DNA of 64,000 nucleotides from an uncultured Phocaeicola sp. (GTDB lineage Bacteria > Bacteroidota > Bacteroidia > Bacteroidales > Bacteroidaceae): positions 1 through 64,000 of the forward strand of contig CALUJA010000005.1 of NCBI GenBank assembly GCA_944320845.1, read 5' to 3'. The notes under the pieces are model-generated. The model was not told the origin of the DNA. It saw only the letters and a program-made list of their open reading frames with translations, and searched no databases. Made by a program: the position numbers and the translations under genes. This document shows, piece after piece, positions 27,906 to 35,310 of the stretch; position 1 is the first letter of the stretch; each line of letters starts with the position of its first letter.

Positions 27906-28691
27906 ATGATAAAGGCAGTCTTTTTTGACATAGACGGTACACTGGTTTCTTTTAAGACCCATACGGTTCCCGCATCGGCGCAAGAGGCACTGAAGTGTCT
28001 GCGCGAAAAAGGTATAAAGACATTCATTGCCACCGGCCGCCCGAAGGATTTGATGATGAAGGCCGTGGGATTTCTCCCTTTCGACGGGTTTGTCACGCTC
28101 AACGGTTCTCATTGCTTTACGGCTTTAGGGGGTGAAGACATCTATAAAGGCTGCATTCCGCAGGAAGACATCGAGCGGCTCATCGTTTACAGCCGCCGGC
28201 ATCCGGAGATACCCTTTGTCTTTGTAGATGAAGAGGGGTGGTTTATCACTTCTTCCAATGCGGATGTGGAGGAAGTGTCCCGGCTGATAGAGATTTCCGT
28301 GCCTCCCGTCCTGCCCGTTGAGGCGGCCCGCGACAGGGAAGTCTTGCAGATGATGGGATATTTCGGGGAGGAAAAGGATTCGGAACTGTTTGGAGAGGTG
28401 CTTTCCCACTGCACTCCGATGCGTTGGCATCCTTTGTTTACGGATATCATCGCCCGGGGAAACAGCAAGAGCCGGGGCATCGACAAGGTATTGGCGCACT
28501 ATGGCATCGGACTGAAAGAGACAATGGCCTTTGGCGACGGCGGAAACGATATCCCGATGCTTGCCCATGTAGGGCTTGGCGTGGCGATGGGCAATGCGTC
28601 ACAGTCCGTCCGGGCCGTATCCGACTATGTAACGACATCGGTCGACGAGGATGGAATCATGAATGCCTTGAAATATTTCGGCATTCTCTGA
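27906..28691 (+). CDS. HAD-superfamily hydrolase, Cof/IIB type
   Basis: Cytosolic phosphatase likely acting on small phosphorylated metabolites. It is 261 aa. Motif I is FFDIDGTLVSF. A Cof-type cap domain follows (motif II in FIATGRPKDL). Motifs III/IV are GNSKSRGIDKVL and AFGDGGNDIPMLAHVG, the IIB signature. Substrates of this group are broad and cannot be told from sequence. An earlier in-frame ATG at 27885 would give an almost leaderless mRNA; I prefer 27906, where the conserved domain starts. Confidence 0.85.
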   Translation: MIKAVFFDIDGTLVSFKTHTVPASAQEALKCLREKGIKTFIATGRPKDLMMKAVGFLPFDGFVTLNGSHCFTALGGEDIYKGCIPQEDIERLIVYSRRHPEIPFVFVDEEGWFITSSNADVEEVSRLIEISVPPVLPVEAARDREVLQMMGYFGEEKDSELFGEVLSHCTPMRWHPLFTDIIARGNSKSRGIDKVLAHYGIGLKETMAFGDGGNDIPMLAHVGLGVAMGNASQSVRAVSDYVTTSVDEDGIMNALKYFGIL

Positions 28692-28746
28692 GTCCGGACT
28701 CCGGATCCCCTTTTGCAGTCAAAATCAGAAAAAAAAACACTAATGT

Positions 28747-28777
28747 TTTGGCGAAATAAAAAAACTTACTACCTTTG
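28747..28777 (+). promoter_or_regulatory. tRNA-Glu/rpsT promoter
   Basis: TACCTTTG (28770-28777) with TTTG at 28747-28750, 19 bases of spacer: one of the best promoter matches in the window. It probably drives the tRNA and rpsT together. Confidence 0.75.
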
Positions 28778-28842
28778 CATCCGCAAACAAGAGACATGTG
28801 TCCTTGTTTGAAAATCAGGGTTCGCCCGGATGGTAAAAGGCC

Positions 28843-28914
28843 GGCCCGTTCGTCTATCGGTTAGGACGCAAGATTTTCATTCTTGAAAGGGGGGTTCGAT
28901 TCCCCCACGGGCTA
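28843..28914 (+). tRNA. tRNA-Glu (TTC anticodon)
   Basis: Cloverleaf of 72 bases. The acceptor GGCCCGT pairs with ACGGGCT (one G-U). The D-arm is GTCTATCGGTTAGGAC. The anticodon stem CAAGA/TCTTG encloses the loop with TTC. The T-arm is GGGGGTTCGATTCCCCC, and the discriminator is A. CCA is not encoded. It lies 42 bases before rpsT and probably shares its transcript. Confidence 0.95.
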
Positions 28915-28955
28915 CAAATAAATCAAATCACGAACAATATTAAAGATTAGTCGAG

Positions 28956-29210
28956 ATGGCAAATCACAAATCATCTATTAAGAGAATTAGACAGGCAGAA
29001 AAGAAAAGACTTCACAACAGATATTATGCCAAGACAATGCGTAATGCTGTAAAGAAGCTTCGTTTGACAACAGACAGGGCTGAAGCAGTAGCCATGTATC
29101 CGAATGTGCAGAAGATATTGGACAAGTTAGCAAAGCGTCATATCATCCATAAGAATAAGGCTGCTAACCTGAAGTCTAAATTGGCTGCTCACATCGCAAA
29201 ATTAGCTTAA
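28956..29210 (+). CDS. rpsT: 30S ribosomal protein bS20
   Basis: Small basic protein that binds 16S rRNA. It is 84 aa, beginning [20 protein letters not shown] and ending in a helical region with [20 protein letters not shown], the S20 signature. It lies directly after tRNA-Glu, an arrangement suggesting a shared primary transcript. Confidence 0.96.
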   Translation: MANHKSSIKRIRQAEKKRLHNRYYAKTMRNAVKKLRLTTDRAEAVAMYPNVQKILDKLAKRHIIHKNKAANLKSKLAAHIAKLA

Positions 29211-29237
29211 ACAGTTCCGCTTGTGCGGGAAAATGAT

Positions 29238-29263
29238 AAGGTCGGATTTTCATCCGGCCTTTT
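29238..29263. terminator. rpsT/folE terminator
   Basis: A 10-bp stem AAGGTCGGAT/ATCCGGCCTT (one G-U) with TTTTGT after it, between convergent genes. Confidence 0.85.
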
Positions 29264-29286
29264 GTCGTTTGTCTTTGTCCGCCGGG

Positions 29287-29883
29287 TTATAGGTGGCTTG
29301 CACGAATCAGGTTCATGAATTCTTCGCGGGTCTTTGCGCGGTTGAATGCTCCGGTGAAATCGGATGTGGTGGTAATGGAATTCTGCTTTTCTACTCCCCG
29401 CATCTGCATGCACATGTGCTTGGCTTCTATCACTACCATGACGCCCAACGGATTTAATGTTTCCTGAATACACTCTTTGATTTGGAGTGTCATGCGCTCC
29501 TGCACCTGCAAGCGATGGGAAAAGATGTCCACCACGCGGGCTATCTTGCTTAATCCGGTGATATAACCGTTTGGAATGTAAGCTACATGGGCTTTTCCGT
29601 AAAAAGGAAGCATGTGGTGTTCGCACATGGAAAAGAAGTCGATGTCTTTCACGATGACCATCTGGCTGTATGGCTCTTTGAATTTGGCCGCATTCAATAC
29701 GGCTTTCGGGTCCATTTCGTATCCGCGTGTTAAGGTCAGCATGGCCTTGGCCACCCGTTCAGGGGTCTTCTGCAAGCCTTCCCGCTGGGGATTTTCGCCC
29801 AATAAGGCGAGAATCTCCTGATAGTGTGCCATCAGCCTGCCTACTTTCTCTTCATTCCATTCTGTCTGATTCTGCTCAATCAT
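29287..29883 (-). CDS. folE: GTP cyclohydrolase I
   Basis: Converts GTP to dihydroneopterin triphosphate, the entry step to folate. It is 198 aa. Zinc and catalytic residues are visible in [20 protein letters not shown] and [15 protein letters not shown]; substrate-binding [20 protein letters not shown] and QERMTLQI lie between. It is the last gene of a five-gene minus-strand operon, one base after the SPOR gene. Confidence 0.96.
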   Translation of the reverse strand: MIEQNQTEWNEEKVGRLMAHYQEILALLGENPQREGLQKTPERVAKAMLTLTRGYEMDPKAVLNAAKFKEPYSQMVIVKDIDFFSMCEHHMLPFYGKAHVAYIPNGYITGLSKIARVVDIFSHRLQVQERMTLQIKECIQETLNPLGVMVVIEAKHMCMQMRGVEKQNSITTTSDFTGAFNRAKTREEFMNLIRASHL

Positions 29884-29884
29884 T

Positions 29885-30349
29885 TTAGTCTAAGGGGATA
29901 TTGATTTGTTCTCTAACGATAGATACTTCTTTAAAGTTTCCGGTTCCTTTTAGCTTCCGCATTACGACATGCGCCTCTTCCACGCTCTTGAAATCACCTA
30001 CGCGGCAGAGCCATCGGGGCGGTTGGAAATAGGTGTATACCGGCATGTCGGGAAATTCTTCCTTTATTTTTTCGGCGACGGCATTGGCTTCGTTTCTTGC
30101 CTGGCGCGAATTGTTTCCGGCGTATACCTGCACCCGGAAGCCGCGGGCCTTTAGGGTATGCTGCGTTTCAGGTGTGTTTGAATGGATATAGCGCTTTCCA
30201 ATCAAAGAGGTTATCTGCGCATCCTGATGTATGGTCACTGTTCCTTCTCCGGCTCGCTTTGTCTGCAAACTTTCTATAATGTTTTGCTGGGCGTTTGCCA
30301 CGGAGGCAACCAGCAGGGAAAAGATAAATGTCAGAAGATGTTTCATCAT
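29885..30349 (-). CDS. Exported SPOR-domain protein
   Basis: 154 aa with a signal peptide ([15 protein letters not shown]). The C-terminal ~75 residues form a SPOR-like fold ([20 protein letters not shown] ... [20 protein letters not shown]). In other proteins SPOR domains bind denuded septal peptidoglycan. The role of this short form is not established. The start could be Met 30349 or the adjacent 30346. It lies between tpiA and folE in the operon. Confidence 0.82.
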   Translation of the reverse strand: MMKHLLTFIFSLLVASVANAQQNIIESLQTKRAGEGTVTIHQDAQITSLIGKRYIHSNTPETQHTLKARGFRVQVYAGNNSRQARNEANAVAEKIKEEFPDMPVYTYFQPPRWLCRVGDFKSVEEAHVVMRKLKGTGNFKEVSIVREQINIPLD

Positions 30350-30390
30350 ACCGGAATTATGGTCGGTTGTTTGTAAGGATTTGGATATAG

Positions 30391-30427
30391 CCATACCGAA
30401 GGCTGCTTATGGCTTCCTTCGGTATGG
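30391..30427 (-). terminator. Hairpin between tpiA and SPOR gene
   Basis: A perfect 12-bp stem CCATACCGAAGG/CCTTCGGTATGG with no T-run after it on the minus strand. It may stabilise the tpiA mRNA end or reduce read-through rather than fully terminate. Confidence 0.5.
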
Positions 30428-30438
30428 ACAGGATAAAA

Positions 30439-31194
30439 TTATTTGAATGCATCGATGATGCCTTTGAAGTCAGCGGCTTTCAAGGCAGCGCCACCTATCA
30501 GACCACCGTCTACATCCGGGTTGGCGAACAGCTCTTTAGCATTCGACGGTTTGCAGCTTCCTCCGTAAAGGATAGAAGTGTTGTCGGCAACTTCTTTTCC
30601 ATACTTGGCGGCAACCAGAGAACGGATGTGGGCGTGGATTTCCTGCGCCTGTTCCGGAGTGGCGGTCTTGCCTGTTCCGATGGCCCATACCGGTTCGTAA
30701 GCCAGGATGACCTTGCCGAAATCTTCTGCCGACAGAGAGAAAACAGAAGCCAGCTGTGCTTCTACCACTTCATTCTGCTTGTTGGCTTCGCGTTCTTCCA
30801 ATACTTCGCCGATGCAGAATATGGGCTTCAGGTTGTTGGCCAGGGCCAATTTAACCTTTTCAGCCAGGATTTCTACCGTTTCATGGTAATAAGCGCGGCG
30901 TTCTGAGTGGCCCAGAATGACATATTGAGCGCCTGTTGAAGTGACCATTTCAGCAGAAACCTCTCCGGTATAAGCACCCGAAGCTTTGTCTGCACAGTTC
31001 TCGGCACCTACGCCGATAATGCTTTTGTCTACGATTGGAGTAACAGAAGCCAGGTGGATAAAGGGCGTACAGATGATTACATCGCAGTTAGGTTTGTCTG
31101 CGCTGAGCACTTCGTTCAGTTCCTTTGCCAAAGCGATACCTTCTTGCAGGTTCTTGTTCATTTTCCAGTTGCCTGCTACAATGTTTTTTCTCAT
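30439..31194 (-). CDS. tpiA: Triosephosphate isomerase
   Basis: Glycolytic interconversion of dihydroxyacetone phosphate and glyceraldehyde-3-phosphate. It is 251 aa, a typical TIM barrel. Active-site pieces: NWKMNK (Lys), [12 protein letters not shown] (His), [20 protein letters not shown] (Glu), and [20 protein letters not shown] (phosphate grip). It is the third gene of the operon after DUF1599 and the DoxX protein. Confidence 0.97.
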   Translation of the reverse strand: MRKNIVAGNWKMNKNLQEGIALAKELNEVLSADKPNCDVIICTPFIHLASVTPIVDKSIIGVGAENCADKASGAYTGEVSAEMVTSTGAQYVILGHSERRAYYHETVEILAEKVKLALANNLKPIFCIGEVLEEREANKQNEVVEAQLASVFSLSAEDFGKVILAYEPVWAIGTGKTATPEQAQEIHAHIRSLVAAKYGKEVADNTSILYGGSCKPSNAKELFANPDVDGGLIGGAALKAADFKGIIDAFK

Positions 31195-31227
31195 TTTGTT
31201 TTAAGTTTAAAAATTAATGTATAAGGT

Positions 31228-32535
31228 TTATGCCTGTTTGTCTTTTTTCCATCTGCTGCGGTTGCGTATGCGCAGCCATACCAAATCTCCTACGGTCAAG
31301 GCCAGTAGTGGGGCGATAAACCACATGAAGACTTCCAGAAGCTTGTGGAATGTGGTTTTTCTGCTGAAGTGCCCGGCTGGCAGTTGGTCAAGCGGGGCGT
31401 TCAGCTGGTATTCGTCGGGGAGGTTGGAAGAGCTCCACTTGTTTATTACGACTCCTTTCTTCAGCAACACCAGTCCAGGATTGGAGCGTATCATGGTCTT
31501 CAGCATGATTTCGTCGGCTACGGCGAAGGGATATTCGGCTCCGGTATTCTCTTGCCATCCGGTGATGCTTTCTTCCATTGAGGATGCGGTGACACAGAGA
31601 AAGCGGTATCCGTATGCCACGCTATAGTCGTATATCTCGTTGATTCGGTCCATATTGCTGTCGTCGGCCATGTCAAGGCGCGAAGATACGAGCAGAAACG
31701 TATAGTTGCTGTCGTTCAGCACTTCTTCCGTCAGGTCGCTTCCGTCTTCCATCGAAGTGATGGCGAAATCCTGAATGGGCGGTTCATATCCTTTCTCTTT
31801 GACGACGGTTTTCGAGTCGACAAAAGTCCATGTCGTGTCACTGGGAAAATTGTCGAGGGTAAACTCCTTCCGTTCGTTTCCTTTCTGGTAGATGAAGATT
31901 GTTTCGTAGGTAGTAGGCTTTTTCCCCTCCGGAATCTCCATTCCCTTGCGGATGTCCGCGCCGGTGTGATAGGGGCGGAAGTCGAAGACTGGGAGATAGC
32001 GCAGGGTGAACAGCGAGAAGAAGATGATGAAGACAAAGCTGTAGAGTGATATCAGCCAGTCAACCTTTCGGGTTACCAGCTTGAAGATGTATTGCGTCCG
32101 CTTGAAAAGGAAGATTGCGGCGGCCAGCAGCACTACATTCTTAAAGAAAGTCTCCCAGTTTGACAGGATGACGGCGTCGCCGAAACAGCCGCAGTCTGAA
32201 ATCGGATTGTCTATCGCCAGCCAGAGTGTAAGGGGAGTCATGAACGACATGAATACCAAAGTCAGGAAAGGAGCCAGCCTGCGCCGGATTCCGAAGAACA
32301 GGTAGATGCCTAAGGCGAATTCAAACACTCCCATGGCCAGTGCCGCCCCGTAGGGGGCAAAGCTCTCTTTCAGGCCGAACAGCCCCCATGCCTCCAGATA
32401 GTCCTGCATTTTGTAGACGGTGCCCAGCGGGTCGTTCGCCTTGACGAATCCGGAAAACAGGAAAGTCACGGCCAGCAGAAAGCGGCAGCAGTTCGTTCCT
32501 ATAACGGTGGCCTTATGTAAATGTTTATTCTCCAA
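31228..32535 (-). CDS. DoxX-family membrane protein with thioredoxin-like C-terminus
   Basis: 435 aa. The N-terminal third is a DoxX-type four-helix membrane unit (FLLAVTFLFSGFVKANDPLG, GIYLFFGIRRRLAPFLTLVF, with a DCGCFGDAV turn). After a TM segment (VFIIFFSLFTL) a periplasmic domain follows. Its end looks thioredoxin-like (YTFLLVSSRLDMADDSN, then MIRSNPGLVLLKKGVVINKW, with the cis-Pro position) but has no CxxC pair. A final TM segment closes the protein. Its start overlaps the upstream DUF1599 gene by 11 bases. Function unknown; a redox or envelope role is a guess. Confidence 0.8.
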   Translation of the reverse strand: MENKHLHKATVIGTNCCRFLLAVTFLFSGFVKANDPLGTVYKMQDYLEAWGLFGLKESFAPYGAALAMGVFEFALGIYLFFGIRRRLAPFLTLVFMSFMTPLTLWLAIDNPISDCGCFGDAVILSNWETFFKNVVLLAAAIFLFKRTQYIFKLVTRKVDWLISLYSFVFIIFFSLFTLRYLPVFDFRPYHTGADIRKGMEIPEGKKPTTYETIFIYQKGNERKEFTLDNFPSDTTWTFVDSKTVVKEKGYEPPIQDFAITSMEDGSDLTEEVLNDSNYTFLLVSSRLDMADDSNMDRINEIYDYSVAYGYRFLCVTASSMEESITGWQENTGAEYPFAVADEIMLKTMIRSNPGLVLLKKGVVINKWSSSNLPDEYQLNAPLDQLPAGHFSRKTTFHKLLEVFMWFIAPLLALTVGDLVWLRIRNRSRWKKDKQA

Positions 32536-33079
32536 ACTCCAGCTTGATTAGTCCGAATACAGAATAGTTTATCATGTCCATATAATTTGCGTCTACACCT
32601 TCCGATACCAGCGTTTCCCCGCTCAAAGACTCGATTTGCTTGGTGCGGTAGATTTTCATCAGGATGAGGTCGGTATAGGAAGTGGGGCGCATGCTGCGCC
32701 AGGCCTCGTCGTAATCGTGGTTTTTCCGGAGCATCAGCTCGAGAGCCTGCTTCGAATATTTGTCATAAAGCTCCAGTGCACGTTTTTCATCGATGTCTTC
32801 CGTGTCGGCATACCCCAGTTCCAGTTGTATCAGCCCGATGATTCCGTAGTTTACGATGCCGATAAGCTCCGGGCGGATGCCTTCATCCACCAGGGTTACC
32901 CCTTTGGTCTCGATGCTGCGGATGCGGTTGGCCTTGATGAATATCTGGTCGGTCACCGACGACGGACGCATGATTCGCCATGCAGCTCCGTAGTCATGCA
33001 GCTTTTTGGCGAACAGGTCGCGGCAGATGGCCATAATCTGTTCAAACTGTAACTTGGTATCTTTCATGTTCATGCTCAT
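32525..33079 (-). CDS. DUF1599 protein with internal duplication
   Basis: 184 aa, cytosolic, of unknown function. Two copies of one ~85-residue unit are evident: KKLHDYGAAWRIMRPSSVTD ... VNYGIIGLIQLELG and RKNHDYDEAWRSMRPTSYTD ... INYSVFGLIKLEFG. The matching HDYxxAWRxMRPxSxTD blocks look like a ligand or metal site. Several Met codons (33079, 33073, 33067) are possible starts. The promoter box at 33089-33096 requires one of them. First gene of the five-gene operon. Confidence 0.8.
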   Translation of the reverse strand: MSMNMKDTKLQFEQIMAICRDLFAKKLHDYGAAWRIMRPSSVTDQIFIKANRIRSIETKGVTLVDEGIRPELIGIVNYGIIGLIQLELGYADTEDIDEKRALELYDKYSKQALELMLRKNHDYDEAWRSMRPTSYTDLILMKIYRTKQIESLSGETLVSEGVDANYMDMINYSVFGLIKLEFGE

Positions 33080-33088
33080 ATGGTTGGG

Positions 33089-33096
33089 CAAAGGTA
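33089..33096 (-). promoter_or_regulatory. Promoter -7 box of the DUF1599-folE operon
   Basis: TACCTTTG on the minus strand, only 10-22 bases before the possible start codons, so the mRNA leader is very short. Confidence 0.65.
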
Positions 33097-33335
33097 CTTA
33101 TTTTTCAGTGAGTGCGCAATAAAAGAAATTATAAATTGCAGGAGTATGGTTGGTTTGCCCCTTTCGGGGCGTCCGCCTTGCCGGCTTGGAAAAATGTTTT
33201 CACCGCGGCGGAAAACGGACATTGCCATAATCTTTTGGCCGCTTCCCGGGCTTTTCGGGTGAAAAATAAGCCGGATGATTCGTTTTTTCTCCCTGTTTTG
33301 AGCGGTTGGCTATTGTGTGTGTTGCGCTAAACTCT

Positions 33336-33343
33336 TATCTTTG
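33336..33343 (+). promoter_or_regulatory. Promoter -7 box of the GH43-GH51-GH35 operon
   Basis: TATCTTTG, 33 bases before the ATG at 33376, with TTG about 20 bases upstream. The 240 bases before it (33097-33335) hold no gene. Confidence 0.65.
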
Positions 33344-33375
33344 CGATATTAGAAATGTTAAAGCATCTTGATTTT

Positions 33376-35292
33376 ATGAAAAACAGACTCACATCATTGT
33401 TTCTTTCGCTGGCTTTTCTTTTGTGCGGGGCTTCTGCCGGTGCTGTGGAAGAAAAAGACTATGCGGCTTATCTGTTCGTTTATTTTACGGGAAACCATAT
33501 CAGTGAAGAGGCGGTCTGCTACGCGGTAAGCACAGACGGATATTCTTATTGGGCGCTGAACGGCAACAGGCCGGTGCTCGACTCGAAGATTATCAGTTCG
33601 ACGGGCGGCGTTCGCGACCCTCATATCCTGCGTTGTGAGGATGGAAAAACTTTTTATATGGTGGTGACAGACATGGTGAGCGGCAACGGATGGGATTCCA
33701 ACCGGGCGATGGTGATGCTGAAGTCGGACGATTTGGTCAGTTGGTCGCATTCCGTCGTCAATATGCAGAAGCGTTATCCGGGCCAGGAGAAGTTGAAACG
33801 CGTGTGGGCTCCGCAGACCATCTTCGACCGGGAGGTCGGAAAATATATGGTATACTGGTCGATGAAGTATGGCGACGGGCCGGATGTCATCTATTATGCC
33901 TATGCCAACGAAGACTTCACGGATCTGGAGGGTGAGCCGGTGCCTTTGTTTGTGCCGGAGAACAAGCTTTCCTGCATCGACGGCGACATTGTTTACAAGG
34001 ATGGCGTGTATCATCTTTTCTATAAGACCGAAGGACACGGAAACGGCATCAAGGTGGCCACCACGCATTCCCTGACTTCCGGGCGGTGGAACGAGGAGCC
34101 GGACTACAAGCAGCAGACCAAAGAGGCGGTTGAAGGGGCCGGAACGTTCAAGCTGATAGGGCAGGACAAGTATATCCTGATGTATGATGTATATATGAAG
34201 GGCAAATACCAGTTTACGGAAACTACGGATTTGGAACACTTCAAGGCAATAGACAGCGAGGTTCGCATGAACTTCCATCCGCGCCACGGGACAATCATCC
34301 CGATAACCCGCGCGGAGCTGAAACGGATTACCGACAAATGGGGAAAGCCCGACGAACTGGGTGTTTTGCCTGCCAATCCCGTGCTTCCGGACTTTCATGC
34401 AGACCCTGAAATCCTGTATTCCCGCCAGACGGACAGATATTACATTTATTCTACTACCGACGGACAGCCGGGATGGGGCGGATGGTATTTCACGGCCTTC
34501 TCGTCGCCCGACCTGAAAGACTGGACTTACGAGGGCGTTGTCCTCGACCTCCGCTCTCCTCAGGTGCCTTGGGCGAACGGAAATGCCTGGGCTCCGGCGA
34601 TAGAGGAAAAGTGCATCGGCGGAAAATACAAGTATTTCTTTTATTACAGCGGCAACCCGAAGTCCGGAGGAGGCAAGCAGATTGGTGTGGCCATAGGCGA
34701 TTCGCCGGTCGGCCCCTTTGTGGATTTGGGTTATCCCATTGTGACGGAGTCGCCCGCCGGCAAGGGGCAGCAGATTGATGTGGATGTCTTTACCGACCCC
34801 GTTTCGGGGAAGTCTTATCTGTATTGGGGAAACGGCTACATGGCGGGAGCGGAGCTGAACGCCGACATGGTTTCTCTGAAGAAGGAGACGGTCAAGGTGA
34901 TGACTCCCCGCGGAGGGACGCTGGAAGACTATGCCTATCGCGAGGCTCCGTATGTGTTTTACCGCAAGGGGAAGTATTATTTTCTGTGGTCGGTCGATGA
35001 TACCGGTTCGCCCAACTATCATGTGGCCTACGGCACATCCGATTCTCCGCTCGGCCCGATAAAGGTGGCGGAGGCTCCGATAGTGCTGGCTCAGAGTCCG
35101 GAAAAGGGAATCTACGGCCCGGCTCACAACTCTGTAGTCCGGAAGCCGGGGACAGACGAATGGTACATCGTTTACCATCGCATAAACAAAGGCTATCTGG
35201 CGAATGACCCGGGAGTGCACCGGGAGGTTTGCATTGACCGGATGGAGTTTGATGCAGACGGTACAATCAAGCGAGTGAATCCTACATTATAA
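33376..35292 (+). CDS. Exported protein with two tandem GH43 domains
   Basis: Predicted arabinan/arabinoxylan-type glycosidase, 638 aa, exported by a signal peptide (LFLSLAFLLCGASAG). Two five-bladed propellers are apparent. The first (~residues 25-325) has GGVRDPHIL and the WAPQTIFDREVGKYMVYWS block. The second (~335-638) has LPDFHADPEIL, NAWAPAIEE and APYVFYRKGKYYFLWS. Each carries the Asp-Pro start of a GH43 active site. Activity of each half is not known. The GH51 gene follows after 18 bases in the same operon. Confidence 0.85.
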   Translation: MKNRLTSLFLSLAFLLCGASAGAVEEKDYAAYLFVYFTGNHISEEAVCYAVSTDGYSYWALNGNRPVLDSKIISSTGGVRDPHILRCEDGKTFYMVVTDMVSGNGWDSNRAMVMLKSDDLVSWSHSVVNMQKRYPGQEKLKRVWAPQTIFDREVGKYMVYWSMKYGDGPDVIYYAYANEDFTDLEGEPVPLFVPENKLSCIDGDIVYKDGVYHLFYKTEGHGNGIKVATTHSLTSGRWNEEPDYKQQTKEAVEGAGTFKLIGQDKYILMYDVYMKGKYQFTETTDLEHFKAIDSEVRMNFHPRHGTIIPITRAELKRITDKWGKPDELGVLPANPVLPDFHADPEILYSRQTDRYYIYSTTDGQPGWGGWYFTAFSSPDLKDWTYEGVVLDLRSPQVPWANGNAWAPAIEEKCIGGKYKYFFYYSGNPKSGGGKQIGVAIGDSPVGPFVDLGYPIVTESPAGKGQQIDVDVFTDPVSGKSYLYWGNGYMAGAELNADMVSLKKETVKVMTPRGGTLEDYAYREAPYVFYRKGKYYFLWSVDDTGSPNYHVAYGTSDSPLGPIKVAEAPIVLAQSPEKGIYGPAHNSVVRKPGTDEWYIVYHRINKGYLANDPGVHREVCIDRMEFDADGTIKRVNPTL

Positions 35293-35310
35293 AGTAAAAT
35301 CTGAAATCGA

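Noticed and set aside
33394-35220. 608-codon open frame antisense to the double GH43 gene
   Set aside because: No recognisable motif; the plus strand encodes a complete exported GH43 protein. Long antisense frames arise from codon bias here.
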